A stretch of DNA of 64,000 nt from Novosphingobium sp. (GCF_030696665.1 NZ_JAUYRV010000026.1:62001-126000); one strand, 5' to 3'; positions 42,734 through 51,660 are shown, counted from the first letter of the stretch. Numbers and translations are program-made. Notes: generated from the letters alone by a model not told the origin.

Positions 42734-42823
42734 TGCGGTTTGGGCTGGGGTCTTTTGCCCGGCGGCAACACAGTTTGGATTATTCGACCGGCAATCGCAG
42801 GCGAACATTTGGGGAGGATCATC

Positions 42824-45166
42824 ATGAAGTTTCGCAACACCCTTCGGTTGATGGCATCTGTCGGGGCCGTGGCGGTCGCCTGTTCCGGCGCGATGGGCCA
42901 GGCCTTCGCGTCAGATGTGGAAGCCGCCGATCAGGCCCAAGCTCGTGACGACAGCGATGCCGCCATCATCGTGACCGCACGCAAGCGTGAGGAAAACCTG
43001 ATCGACGTGCCGCTGCCGGTGACGGTCGCCACGCAGGAACAGCTGCAGCGCGATCAGGTCTATTCGATCACCGATCTGCAGCGCACCACCGCATCGCTGG
43101 AAATCAGCCAGACGTCGGGCGGCGAAGTCAACGGCGGCGCACGCCTGCGCGGGCTTGGCACCGGCGTGTTCAACGCCAGCGTTTCGCCATCGGTGGCATT
43201 CGTGGTCGATCAGGTGCCGCAGGGCAACCTGACCTTCCCGCTGCTGTTCGATCTGGCGCAGGTTGAAGTGCTGCGCGGCCCCCAAGGCACGCTGTTTGGC
43301 CAAGGCGCATCGGCAGGCGTCATCAACATCACCACCGTTGCGCCATCGACCGATGCTTTTGCGATTTCGGGCGGGATCAACGCTGCGGACAAGGGCACAG
43401 CCGGTTCGGAAGTGAGCGAGTTGACCATCCGTGGCGGCGTGAATGTGCCGCTGGGTGAGAAGGCAGCATTGCGCGTTGCCGGCCAGTTCAAGCGTGAAGC
43501 CGGGCTGCAGCGCAACACCTTCCTCGATCTGGACAACCGCACCAAGGAATACGGCCTGCGCGGCAAGCTGCTGCTTGAACCTTCAGAGACGGTGACAATC
43601 AACCTGTCGGCTGAAATGACCGAACAGAAGATCAACGGCTGGAACTTCTTTGCCATCGCCATTGCCCCGTCAAGCGGCACGCTGGTCGATCCAGATGGTC
43701 CGGGACCGGCGCCACGGCTTCCCGTCTCGGTCTTTTCCAATGGCGCGTTTACCGATCCTGCCGGTTGCGGGATTCCGGTCATCAACGAACGGGCCGAGTT
43801 TTACTGCGAGGATACGCAGGCAACGATGCGCAACAGCGCAAGGGGCTTTTCGGGCGCGGTCGATTTCGAGCTGAACGACAACCTGTCGCTCACCTCGGTC
43901 ACGGCTTATCGCATGCTTGATCGTGAAACCGACACGGTCAACTTCTCGCGCCGCTTGGGTGTTGCCGCCCGCAATGAGAACATCGAAAGCGAATCCAAGC
44001 AGTTCAGCCAGGAACTGCGTCTCGATTATCAAAACGAAGGCCTCAACGTGCTGGTCGGCGCGCTCTATTCGCGGTTCGATCTGGAAACGACGCCGGTCAA
44101 TGGCAACACCTTTGGCAATGTCACGCTGGGCAACCGCACCGGCTTTAGCGTGTGCCAGAACCTCGGCATCTTCTGCGCGGTCCCGCTTTCATTCAGCTAT
44201 GAAGACACCAACAATCGCATCTTCGCGCTGTTTACCGATGTAACCGTGCCAGTGTCCGATCAGGTCGATCTGTTCGGCGGTCTGCGCTATTCGAACTATC
44301 GCAATACCACGGGTGTCGGCGTGAATACGCTGACGGCCACCCGCACGGTCGAACTGAAGGACAACGACGTTTCGGGGCGTGTGGGCGTAAGCTTCAAGCC
44401 AAGCCCGGATTCGACGATCTTCCTGTCCTACGCCCGTGGATACAAGCCGCCCGCTGTGGTGGTGCCGACCATCGCCACTGATCCGGTGGTGCTGCTGAAG
44501 CCTGAAAAGGCCGATGCCATTGAATTCGGCGCGAAGGTGCAACTGGGCCGCGTGCAGCTTTCGGGCAATGCGTTCTGGAACAAGGTGGCGAACTTCCAGA
44601 CGCAATCCAGCGTGTTCAACGCCGCAGGCGCGCTGATCTCGGTCACGCAGAACATCGACAAGGTGGTGTCAAAGGGCTTTGAACTGAACGCGCTGGGCAC
44701 GCTGATGCCGGGCCTGACGCTGAACGCCGGTTATCAGTTCAACGATGTCCGCTTCCCCACGGGCTTTGTCGGCAATGATGGCGTTTCGCTTTCGAACAAG
44801 CAGTTCATCAACGCGCCAAAGCACAAGTTCACAATCTCGACCGAGTATTCGGCAGCGGTCGGCGGCAATCTGGAAGCGTTCATCAACGCCAACCTGGTCT
44901 ACAAGAGCAAGGTGCTGCTGGGCCAATACGGCAGCGATGCCTACCGCTATCCGGCGCACGAGCTCATCAACACCGGCATCGGGGTGCGTGATGCGGACGG
45001 AAAGTGGAGCGCTTCGATCTTTGCCCGCAACCTGACCAAGGAGCGCGAACCGACCGCCTATCTTGCCAGCGACTTTGCCGGAACTGCCGATGGCGGCATC
45101 CGCGCATGGCCAGCAGCGGGCATCACATCGCGCGTGATCGGGTTGACGGTAGACTTCAACTTCTGA
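42824..45166 (+). CDS. TonB-dependent receptor
   Basis: A 780-residue receptor. The signal peptide ends at about residue 30 (GQAFAS), the TonB box is IIVTARKREENL around 48-59, the plug has RLRGLGTGVFNASV and VEVLRGPQGTLFGQGASAG, and the barrel ends in VDFNF. A GGGGAGG site precedes the ATG at 42824; the open frame back to 42671 is discarded. The barrel has two close cysteine pairs. It neighbours an FAD monooxygenase/MFS pair and a DenD-like dehydrogenase, so the ligand is likely a ring compound or sugar-acid conjugate. A strong terminator follows. Confidence 0.95.
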   Translation: MKFRNTLRLMASVGAVAVACSGAMGQAFASDVEAADQAQARDDSDAAIIVTARKREENLIDVPLPVTVATQEQLQRDQVYSITDLQRTTASLEISQTSGGEVNGGARLRGLGTGVFNASVSPSVAFVVDQVPQGNLTFPLLFDLAQVEVLRGPQGTLFGQGASAGVINITTVAPSTDAFAISGGINAADKGTAGSEVSELTIRGGVNVPLGEKAALRVAGQFKREAGLQRNTFLDLDNRTKEYGLRGKLLLEPSETVTINLSAEMTEQKINGWNFFAIAIAPSSGTLVDPDGPGPAPRLPVSVFSNGAFTDPAGCGIPVINERAEFYCEDTQATMRNSARGFSGAVDFELNDNLSLTSVTAYRMLDRETDTVNFSRRLGVAARNENIESESKQFSQELRLDYQNEGLNVLVGALYSRFDLETTPVNGNTFGNVTLGNRTGFSVCQNLGIFCAVPLSFSYEDTNNRIFALFTDVTVPVSDQVDLFGGLRYSNYRNTTGVGVNTLTATRTVELKDNDVSGRVGVSFKPSPDSTIFLSYARGYKPPAVVVPTIATDPVVLLKPEKADAIEFGAKVQLGRVQLSGNAFWNKVANFQTQSSVFNAAGALISVTQNIDKVVSKGFELNALGTLMPGLTLNAGYQFNDVRFPTGFVGNDGVSLSNKQFINAPKHKFTISTEYSAAVGGNLEAFINANLVYKSKVLLGQYGSDAYRYPAHELINTGIGVRDADGKWSASIFARNLTKEREPTAYLASDFAGTADGGIRAWPAAGITSRVIGLTVDFNF

Positions 45167-45174
45167 TGGTGAAG

Positions 45175-45213
45175 CAGGGGCGGTGACCAGCCGGTTTGCC
45201 GCCCCTGTTCTTT
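45175..45213 (+). terminator. Rho-independent terminator after the TonB receptor
   Basis: CAGGGGCGG (45175-45183) pairs perfectly with CCGCCCCTG (45199-45207), followed by TTCTTT. The stem begins nine bases after the receptor stop, so the downstream dehydrogenase gene is likely expressed from readthrough or its own start. Confidence 0.75.
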
Positions 45214-45237
45214 CCTGCAAAAGCAAGGATCAAGGCT

Positions 45238-46170
45238 GTGCGCGTTGTCGTTACCGGTGCGGGTGGGTTTGTCGGCCGCGAAATTGTCGGGCTGTTGCTG
45301 GCGCGCGGTGACGAGGTTGTCGGTATCGATACAGCAGCGGGCGGCATTGCAGCAGGCGCGCGCGCGATTGCAGGCGATCTGGGCGATCCGGCAGCGCGGG
45401 CCGCTGCGCTTGATGGTGGGTGCGATGCGCTGATCCATCTGGCAACGGTGCCGGGCGGTGCGGCAGAGGCAGACCCGGCTGCATCGCGGCGGATCAACAT
45501 TGATGCGATGTACGACCTGCTGCTTGAGGCATCGGCGCTGAAACCCGGCGTGCGCGTGGTCTATGCCAGTTCCATTGCTGTGTTCGGCGATCCGCTGCCG
45601 CCATTGGTTGATGATGCGACGCCGCTTAGCCCGAAGATGATCTATGGCGGGCACAAGGCGATGATGGAGCATGCGGTGGCCATGCTGTCCAACCGAGGCA
45701 TGATCGATGGCGTCACCGTGCGCCTGCCCGGCATTCTGGCGCGGCCAAAGGGCCCATCGGGCATGAAATCGGCGTTCATGTCCGATATGTTCCATGCACT
45801 TATGGCGGGTGAGGGCTTTACCTGTCCAGTTTCAGCCACAGGCACAATCTGGGCGCAATCGGTGCGCCAGTGCGCAAAGAACTTTGTCCATGCGCTGACG
45901 CTCGACAGTGCGCTTCTGCCACCGGGCCGCGCCGTGACGTTGCCAGCGCTGCGCATCGCGATGGGTGATCTTGCGGGCGAGATTGCAAGCCAATGCGGCG
46001 TTTTGGCCGATCTGGTCAGCTATGCCCCGGATGGCGCGCTTGAAGCGGCCTTCGCCGCGCAGCCGCCCTTGCTGACGCCTGCTGCCGAACTTGCGGGTTT
46101 TGCACATGACGGAGACACTGCTACACTCGTCGCCAACGCCCTGCTCGCGATCAAAAGCGCAACGAATTGA
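45238..46170 (+). CDS. NAD-dependent epimerase/dehydratase-family protein, DenD-like
   Basis: A 310-residue extended SDR. GxxGxxG is at residues 7-13 (TGAGGFVG), with the acidic Asp31 for NAD. The active site shows Ser111-Ser112 and Tyr136-x3-Lys140 (IYGGHK). The SSIAVFGDPLPPLVDDATPL and VRLPGILARPKGPSG segments resemble D-erythronate dehydrogenase (DenD), which oxidises a four-carbon sugar acid. GTG 45238 is the start because the family opens with this strand. Followed 12 bases later by a LysR gene. DenD-type family membership is likely; erythronate as substrate is not established. Confidence 0.8.
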   Translation: MRVVVTGAGGFVGREIVGLLLARGDEVVGIDTAAGGIAAGARAIAGDLGDPAARAAALDGGCDALIHLATVPGGAAEADPAASRRINIDAMYDLLLEASALKPGVRVVYASSIAVFGDPLPPLVDDATPLSPKMIYGGHKAMMEHAVAMLSNRGMIDGVTVRLPGILARPKGPSGMKSAFMSDMFHALMAGEGFTCPVSATGTIWAQSVRQCAKNFVHALTLDSALLPPGRAVTLPALRIAMGDLAGEIASQCGVLADLVSYAPDGALEAAFAAQPPLLTPAAELAGFAHDGDTATLVANALLAIKSATN

Positions 46171-46182
46171 AGGGCGAGGGAG

Positions 46183-47202
46183 ATGGCGATGCGCTTCGGA
46201 CGGCTTGACCTCAACCTGCTGGTTGCGCTCGATGCACTGCTGACGGAACGCAGCGTCAGCCTTGCGGCAGACCGGCTGTGCCTTTCGCAGTCCGCCACGT
46301 CGAGCGCGCTGGGCAGGTTGCGGGAATACTTCGGCGATGAATTGCTGGTGGTGAAGGGGCGCAACATGATCCTCACCGCCCGGGCAGAGGAACTGATCGA
46401 ACCGGTGCGCACCGTGCTCGAACAGATCCGCACCACGGTGGCCGTCGCCCCACCGTTCGATCCCGCCACGGCGGAGCGCACCATCCGCATCATGGCATCG
46501 GACTATTCAACCGAAGTCCTGCTGGCGGGTGTGCTGGTTGATCTGGAAAGCGAAGCGCCCAACCTGCGCTTTGAAATCCAGCCGATGCACGATGCCCCGA
46601 TCGAGGCGATAGAGCGCGGCTATATCGATCTGCTGCTGACCATCGATCTGGCGATTTCCGCCGATCATCCCAGCCAGCTCCTGTTTCAGGACGATTACGT
46701 GGTGGTGGGCGACCGCGAAAATCCGGCGATGGCAGAGCCGATGACGCGCGACCTCTATTTCAGCCTTGGCCATGTCACTGCCCGCTTTGGCAAGGCGCGC
46801 GTGGCCGCGTTCGACGATTGGTTCGTGCGCCGCCAGAAGCAGCAGCGCCGGATCGATGTGGTGGCGCCCACATTCCTTTCGCTGCCCGGCCTGATCGTTG
46901 GCACAAAGCGCATTGCCACGATGCACCGCCGCATGGCCGAGAAGGTTGTGCGCAACATGCCGCTGGTGCTGCGCGATGTGCCGTTCGACATTCCGCCGAT
47001 CCGTGAGACGATCCAGTGGAACCTGACCAACAACAACGATCGCGCCCTGCGCTGGGTGGTGGAGCGGCTGCATGCGGCGGCGAGCAGCGCTCCGACAGAA
47101 CCGCTGCAGGTGGCGAGCAATGTCATTTCGCTGGCTTCTGGTGAAGCCATCGGCCGGGACGAAATCGAGGTCGAATACCGGATGAACCATCCCCAACACT
47201 GA
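46183..47202 (+). CDS. LysR-family regulator (NodD-like)
   Basis: A 339-residue LTTR. The helix-turn-helix covers about residues 20-50 (ERSVSLAADRLCLSQSATSS, then ALGRLREYFGDELLV), with the NodD-branch start FGRLDLNLLVALDALL. The effector domain spans about 95-310, with a 25-residue tail. It is co-directional with the receptor and the DenD-like gene, and likely regulates this module. LTTRs bind small aromatic or acid inducers. It meets the HxlR gene tail to tail 20 bases later. Confidence 0.9.
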   Translation: MAMRFGRLDLNLLVALDALLTERSVSLAADRLCLSQSATSSALGRLREYFGDELLVVKGRNMILTARAEELIEPVRTVLEQIRTTVAVAPPFDPATAERTIRIMASDYSTEVLLAGVLVDLESEAPNLRFEIQPMHDAPIEAIERGYIDLLLTIDLAISADHPSQLLFQDDYVVVGDRENPAMAEPMTRDLYFSLGHVTARFGKARVAAFDDWFVRRQKQQRRIDVVAPTFLSLPGLIVGTKRIATMHRRMAEKVVRNMPLVLRDVPFDIPPIRETIQWNLTNNNDRALRWVVERLHAAASSAPTEPLQVASNVISLASGEAIGRDEIEVEYRMNHPQH

Positions 47203-47222
47203 CCGGCAGCATTGAGCGGCGT

Positions 47223-47654
47223 TCAGTCCTCGCTGCGGTCAAAACCTTCGCGCGCATGGTGGATTGCACTGGCGCGCGCGTTGATCCAGTCTATCAGCCG
47301 ACGCGCTTCGCCCTGCAATTCGCTCCCCAGCGGTGTCAGCTCATAGCTAACCTTTGGCGGCACCTCCGCGCTGGCGGTGCGCGCAACAAAGCCATCGCGT
47401 TCCAGTGTGCGCAGTTTCAGCGTCAGCACGCGCTGCGAGATAGCCTGTTCGGCTGACAACTGCCCCAGCATGCGGCGCAATTCGGCATGACGCCACGTAC
47501 CGGTTGCCAGCACCAGCAGGATCAGCGTGGACCAGCGGTCACCCAGCAGGCCCATCACTTCGCGCACGGGCGCATCACGCTCCTTGCCGTGCCGCTCCAT
47601 ATCATCGGCCAGCACGGCGATCTTGTTCCCGGGTTGTGAATTCTCGATTTTCAA
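47223..47654 (-). CDS. HxlR-family regulator
   Basis: A 143-residue winged-helix protein of the HxlR/MarR-like group: REVMGLLGDRWSTLILLVLATGTWRHAELRRML, the ISQRVLTLKLRTLERDGFVAR recognition region and the wing PPKVSYELTPLG. HxlR proteins sense aldehydes or quinone-like electrophiles, often as activators of detoxification genes. It is divergent from the SDR at 47749, and a perfect 7-bp inverted repeat (47674-47693) lies between them. It probably controls the SDR / CrtI-like / VOC operon. Confidence 0.9.
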   Translation of the reverse strand: MKIENSQPGNKIAVLADDMERHGKERDAPVREVMGLLGDRWSTLILLVLATGTWRHAELRRMLGQLSAEQAISQRVLTLKLRTLERDGFVARTASAEVPPKVSYELTPLGSELQGEARRLIDWINARASAIHHAREGFDRSED

Positions 47655-47673
47655 GCCCGCCTAGCCCCCGATC

Positions 47674-47693
47674 ACGGCACAAAAAAGTGCCGT
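47674..47693. promoter_or_regulatory. Candidate HxlR operator
   Basis: ACGGCAC (47674-47680) and GTGCCGT (47687-47693) are exact reverse complements across a run of six A. The site lies 20 bases upstream of the HxlR start and 56 bases before the divergent SDR start, a natural position for a shared operator. It could also form an RNA hairpin. Confidence 0.6.
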
Positions 47694-47748
47694 CTTCCGC
47701 ATTGTAACCGCGATCCTATGACGTTGCAGGAGACAATAACAGAGGGAG

Positions 47749-48564
47749 ATGGCCGTGGCTGGCGATGCAATCCGCATGGACGGCAAGATCGCAGTGGTGA
47801 CCGGTGGCGCAGGCGGCATCGGGGCAGCCACCGCACACCTTTTGACGGCGCGTGGTGCGCGCGTGGTGATTGCCGATATTGCGGCGGACCGGGCACAGGC
47901 GCTGGCCGCACAATTGCCCGGCGCGCTGGCGATTGCGCTCGATCTTGAGCAGGAATCGTCCATCGAAGCGCTGATCGCCCAGACCGTGCAGCATTTTGGC
48001 AGGATCGATGTGCTGCACAACAATGCTGCACTGCTCGGGCCAGACATTGCGCAGGCCGATGGCGATATTGAGCATATGAGCACGGCGCTGTGGGACCGCA
48101 CCTTTGCGGTGAATGCACGCGGCACGATGATCGCTTGCCGCGCCGCGTTGCCGCATCTGGTTCGCACGCGCGGATGCATCGTCAACACGGTCAGCAATCT
48201 GGCGCTGCAGGGGCACCTGATCCAGGCCGCCTATTCCAGCAGCAAAGCCGCCGTGATCCAGATGACGCGCGCGATTGCGGCCAGCCACGGCAAGCAGGGC
48301 GTGCGCTGCAATGCGGTTGCGCCGGGCATGACGATGACGCCTGCCCTGCGTGAGGCGTTCCCACCCGCCTTGCGCAAGGTGGTGGAGGACGAAACCCTGC
48401 GCGATCAGTTGGGCGATCCGCAGGACATTGCCGAAGCGGTGGCGTTCCTTGCCAGCGATGCGGCACGCAACATCACCGGACAGGTGCTGGTCTGCGATGG
48501 TGGCGGGGCCAGCCACGTGCCGGGCATTTCCGGCTTCCGCAGCTTCTTTTCCGGGGAACATTGA
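47749..48564 (+). CDS. Short-chain dehydrogenase/reductase
   Basis: A 271-residue SDR: TGGAGGIG at 18-25, NNA at 91-93, Ser149 and Tyr162-x3-Lys166 (YSSSK), and Asp43 after the second strand, favouring NAD. The family's third NNAG glycine is replaced (NNAAL). A 15-residue C-terminal extension (GASHVPGISGFRSFFSGEH) is longer than usual. It begins a plus-strand operon one base before the CrtI-like gene and divergent from the HxlR regulator. Substrate unknown. Confidence 0.88.
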   Translation: MAVAGDAIRMDGKIAVVTGGAGGIGAATAHLLTARGARVVIADIAADRAQALAAQLPGALAIALDLEQESSIEALIAQTVQHFGRIDVLHNNAALLGPDIAQADGDIEHMSTALWDRTFAVNARGTMIACRAALPHLVRTRGCIVNTVSNLALQGHLIQAAYSSSKAAVIQMTRAIAASHGKQGVRCNAVAPGMTMTPALREAFPPALRKVVEDETLRDQLGDPQDIAEAVAFLASDAARNITGQVLVCDGGGASHVPGISGFRSFFSGEH

Positions 48565-48565
48565 G

Positions 48566-50155
48566 ATGAGCCAGTACGATATCGTCGTCATGGGTGCGGG
48601 CCACAACGGCCTGGTTGCCGCAGCATACATGGCCAAGGCGGGGAAGAAGGTGCTCGTGCTGGAACGCAAGCCCCACTACGGCGGCGGCGTTTCCACGCGG
48701 GAATTGCTGCACCCCGGCTTCTGGCATGACGAGCATTCCAACGTCCACATCATGATCCAGGGCAACCCGATGCTGCGCGAGGACGAACTGGGTTTGCTGT
48801 CCCGGTTCGGGCTGGAATACATCTATCCCGATCTTGTCCATGTATCGATCTGGGAGGATGGCACCGTCATCCGGTCCTACAAGGATCTGGATAAGACGTG
48901 TGAGGAACTGGCCCGCGTGGCCGGTGCGAAGGACGCCGAGGCCTATCGCAAGTTCGTGGGCATGAGCACCACTGCACTGCCCATGCTGATGAGCGGCATG
49001 TATGCCCCGCCGTTCCCGTTGGGCGCGTTCGTGGCGATGATGGATCAGTCCGATGAAGGGCGCTTCCTGCTCGATCTGATGCAGCGCTCCGCGCTCGACA
49101 TCGTGGACCAATATTTCGAAAGCGACATGCTCAAGCTGCATATCGTGCGGATGGTGACCGAGAACCTGCAGATGCCTGATGAGCTAGGCACTGGCATGGG
49201 CGCGTTTGTGATGCCGGGGATCATCCACACGTTCGGTTGTTCCATGCCCAAGGGCGGCTCCGGCCAGCTTAGCCATGCGCTGGTCCGCGCGATCGAGCAT
49301 TTCGGCGGCGAAGTGCGCTGCAATGCCGAAGTGCGCCGCGTGATCGTTTCTGGCGGGAAGGCCACCGGGCTGGAATTGGTCGACGGTGAAACCTTCATGG
49401 CCCGCGATGGCGTGATCGGTGCAATCCACCCGCATGTGTTGCGCAAGTTCGTGTCCGAAACGCCAGAACCGGTGCTGCAACGCGCCGAACGCGTGACGCA
49501 ATCGACCTTCTCGATCAACCTGACGCACATGACGCTGAAAGAGCGGTTGAAGCTGAAGGTCGGCAATGAATGCAACGCGATGATGACCGAACTGATGGAC
49601 TTCTATTCAGTGCGCGACATGCAGCTGGAATATGACAAGCTGCGCCGGGGCGAGGTGAGCCATCGCCTGATCGCGGGTGGTGATAACACCATCTTCGATC
49701 CCACCCGCGCGCCGGAAGGGGCAGGGGTGTTTTATGGCGTGAACTTTGCACCCTACAACCTCCATCCCGGCGGCCCACAATCGTGGGATGCGTGCAAGGA
49801 GGAAGTCGCTGACAAGGCGCTGGCCCAGTACCGCAAGTTCTTCGTCAACCTTACCGATGACAACATCACCGGCCGCCTGATCCGATCACCCATCGACCAC
49901 GAGCGTGACAGCCCGGCCAGCTTTGTGCGCGGCGACATCCACGGCTGCGCGCCGTTTTTCTACCAGTCTGCCGGCCACCGCCCGACCCCTGACCTTGGCT
50001 CGCTCCGCGTGCCCGAGATCGAGGGCCTCTACCTTGTAGGCCCATTCATGCATCCCGGCGGCGGGGTGTTTGGGGCAGGGCGCGCCACGGCGATTCAGAT
50101 GATGGACGATATGGGCATCGATTACGACAAGGTCTGCGGGAGGGCCGTGCAGTGA
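48566..50155 (+). CDS. CrtI/PYROXD2-like FAD-dependent oxidoreductase
   Basis: A 529-residue flavoprotein of the phytoene-desaturase-related NAD(P)/FAD family. The FAD loop is MGAGHNGLVAAAYMAKAGKKV (G10-x-G12-x2-G15), with the typical early motif ERKPHYGGGVSTRELL and the C-terminal GLYLVGPFMHPGGGVFGAGRATA. No carotenoid genes are nearby. Related enzymes oxidise or desaturate diverse lipids and cyclic compounds, so this one is probably part of a catabolic route. ATG at 48566 follows GGGGAA and is one base from the SDR stop; the longer frame upstream is inside the SDR gene. Its stop overlaps the orphan gene GTG by four bases. Confidence 0.85.
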   Translation: MSQYDIVVMGAGHNGLVAAAYMAKAGKKVLVLERKPHYGGGVSTRELLHPGFWHDEHSNVHIMIQGNPMLREDELGLLSRFGLEYIYPDLVHVSIWEDGTVIRSYKDLDKTCEELARVAGAKDAEAYRKFVGMSTTALPMLMSGMYAPPFPLGAFVAMMDQSDEGRFLLDLMQRSALDIVDQYFESDMLKLHIVRMVTENLQMPDELGTGMGAFVMPGIIHTFGCSMPKGGSGQLSHALVRAIEHFGGEVRCNAEVRRVIVSGGKATGLELVDGETFMARDGVIGAIHPHVLRKFVSETPEPVLQRAERVTQSTFSINLTHMTLKERLKLKVGNECNAMMTELMDFYSVRDMQLEYDKLRRGEVSHRLIAGGDNTIFDPTRAPEGAGVFYGVNFAPYNLHPGGPQSWDACKEEVADKALAQYRKFFVNLTDDNITGRLIRSPIDHERDSPASFVRGDIHGCAPFFYQSAGHRPTPDLGSLRVPEIEGLYLVGPFMHPGGGVFGAGRATAIQMMDDMGIDYDKVCGRAVQ

Positions 50156-50388
50156 GCAACGCGCGCAACAAGGTGCCGGTGGCACGCATCCTCGATGCCA
50201 ATGACAAGGAACTCATGGCGATCCGCAAGATCGAGCCGGACGGCAATACGCTGGTCATCCGGGGCAAGATCTTCGGCGCGATGCCGATGGTGGCAAAGCT
50301 GACGCCCGAAGAAGCGCGTGCGGCGCTGAAGCTGCTGGATTTCAGAACGGTGATCTTCCTGCTCACTCTGCTTTTCCGCAAGAGCTGA
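50152..50388 (+). CDS. Conserved-looking 78-residue protein of unknown function
   Basis: A 78-residue protein beginning with GTG in a four-base GTGA overlap with the CrtI-like gene. It has a short beta-rich part (NKVPVARILDANDKELMAIR, then EPDGNTLVIRGKIFGAMPMV), a helix with LTPEEARAALKLLDF and a hydrophobic end (TVIFLLTLLFRKS) that could touch the membrane. No known domain is recognised. The overlap and its place between two enzymes suggest a real gene, perhaps a small partner subunit of the flavoprotein. Confidence 0.65.
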   Translation: MSNARNKVPVARILDANDKELMAIRKIEPDGNTLVIRGKIFGAMPMVAKLTPEEARAALKLLDFRTVIFLLTLLFRKS

Positions 50389-50486
50389 TCCATCGGCATT
50401 ATCGATAGCAAGGCAGCGGAAACTTCGGTTTCCGCAAGCTTGCTGCGGCGGGCATGAGGGGGGCTTGTAGAATTCCGGGAGATTTC

Positions 50487-51590
50487 ATGCCCTTTTCCAA
50501 CGCGCCCCTTGAGGCCACACCCGCCGTCCTTGGTGTTGAAAGCGTGCTGTTCGGCGTGGCCGATCTGGCCGAACACACGCGCTTCTGGGCCGATTTTGGC
50601 CTGCCGCTGGAGAGCAGCAGCGAACACGAAAGCGTGTTTCGCCTGCAATCGGGCAGCCGAGTGGTGATCGTGCAGCACGGCGATGCACGCCTGCCTTCGC
50701 CCGATCCTTTTGCCGGTGATGGGGTGAAGGAAACCGTGTGGGGCGTTGATACAGCGGAAAATCTCGGGAAGATCGCCGCCAGCCTTGCCAGCGAAGTCCC
50801 GGTGACGCGCGATGCCGATGGCACCGTTCACTGCCTGTGCCCCGATGGTCAGCCCATCGCGTTGCGGGTGTGGGACAAGCGGCAGGTCGTTTCCAAAGCC
50901 AGCCCGGTCAACACGCCATCAAGCTGGCCGCGCTTCAACCAGCACCGCATCTGGCGCAAGAAGGCCATCCCCAGCACTATCAACCACGTGGTATTTTTCA
51001 GCCCCGATTATGTCGGCAGCTTCGAATTCTACGAACGGCACTTGGGCTTCCGCTATGTCGATCATTCGAAAGGGACAGGCATCTTTGCCCGCGCAGGCGG
51101 CACGTTCGAACACCATTCGATCTTCTGGGTGAATTGCGACCTGCCAATTGCACCAGACCACTTCAAGTTCATGCACATCGCGTTCGGTTGCGACGATATC
51201 GACGAGGTCATGCTCGGCGCGAACATCATGGACAACAAGGGCTGGAAGAACACCACCATGAACACCAGCGGCGGCATTTCCCGCCACCGCATTTCCAGCG
51301 CGATTTACTACTACTGCGAAATTCCCGGCCACGCGGGAGAGGCGGAATACCACGCAGATACAGACTATGTGGACGACAACTGGGTGCCGCGCGCGTGGGA
51401 CTTCAAGTTTGGCTCACTGCTGTGGTCGCACAACGCACCTGCGATCTTCCGGGGTGACGACATTCCGTGGGACATGGCATTCGACCATGATCGCAAAAGC
51501 TTCGACCCGTTCCGCCGCGCAACGCCGGGAAAGCAGCCGATAACGGGCGATCTGGCCAACCTCACCGAAGAGGACGAACACGCGCTCTAA
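50487..51590 (+). CDS. Two-module VOC-family (extradiol dioxygenase-like) protein
   Basis: A 367-residue protein with two VOC modules. The N-terminal module (about residues 15-130) has lost the metal ligands. The C-terminal one (about 163-300) keeps His167 (INHVVFF), His230 (FMHIAF) and Glu287 (EAEYH), the 2-His-1-Glu Fe/Mn set of type I extradiol dioxygenases. Start at 50487 follows CGGGAGA; the frame opens slightly earlier at 50454. It ends the SDR / CrtI-like operon. It may cleave a catechol-type or other vicinal diol ring; the long tail (about 70 residues, RRATPGKQPITGDLANLTEE) is unusual. Confidence 0.85.
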   Translation: MPFSNAPLEATPAVLGVESVLFGVADLAEHTRFWADFGLPLESSSEHESVFRLQSGSRVVIVQHGDARLPSPDPFAGDGVKETVWGVDTAENLGKIAASLASEVPVTRDADGTVHCLCPDGQPIALRVWDKRQVVSKASPVNTPSSWPRFNQHRIWRKKAIPSTINHVVFFSPDYVGSFEFYERHLGFRYVDHSKGTGIFARAGGTFEHHSIFWVNCDLPIAPDHFKFMHIAFGCDDIDEVMLGANIMDNKGWKNTTMNTSGGISRHRISSAIYYYCEIPGHAGEAEYHADTDYVDDNWVPRAWDFKFGSLLWSHNAPAIFRGDDIPWDMAFDHDRKSFDPFRRATPGKQPITGDLANLTEEDEHAL

Positions 51591-51600
51591 GGTCAAAATC

Positions 51601-51660
51601 CTCCCCGCCTTTGCGAAGCGCAGGTGGGGAGGGGGACCGCCCGCGCAGCGGGTGGTGTAG
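51601..51660. repeat. Sphingomonad-type palindromic intergenic repeat
   Basis: Two adjacent imperfect hairpins: CTCCCCGCCT (51601-51610) with AGGTGGGGAG (51622-51631), then ACCGCCCGC with GCGGGTGGT around GCA (51636-51656). Tandem GC hairpins of this kind are frequent between convergent genes in sphingomonads and may serve as terminators. It fills most of the 102-base space between two convergent VOC genes. Confidence 0.6.

Larger units (their letters stand above)
42499..42823. other. 325-base divergent region between FAD monooxygenase and TonB receptor
   Basis: No gene is supported. It contains an inverted repeat at 42651-42666 and a 12-bp GC palindrome at 42722-42733. The receptor frame is open through its right part, but the signal peptide and ribosome site place the true start at 42824. 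No clear -35/-10 pair stands out. Confidence 0.5.

Noticed and set aside
48566..50155. Calling this gene carotenoid crtI
   Set aside because: There is no crtB, crtY or similar gene nearby, and it is co-encoded with SDR and VOC genes; only the superfamily is supported.
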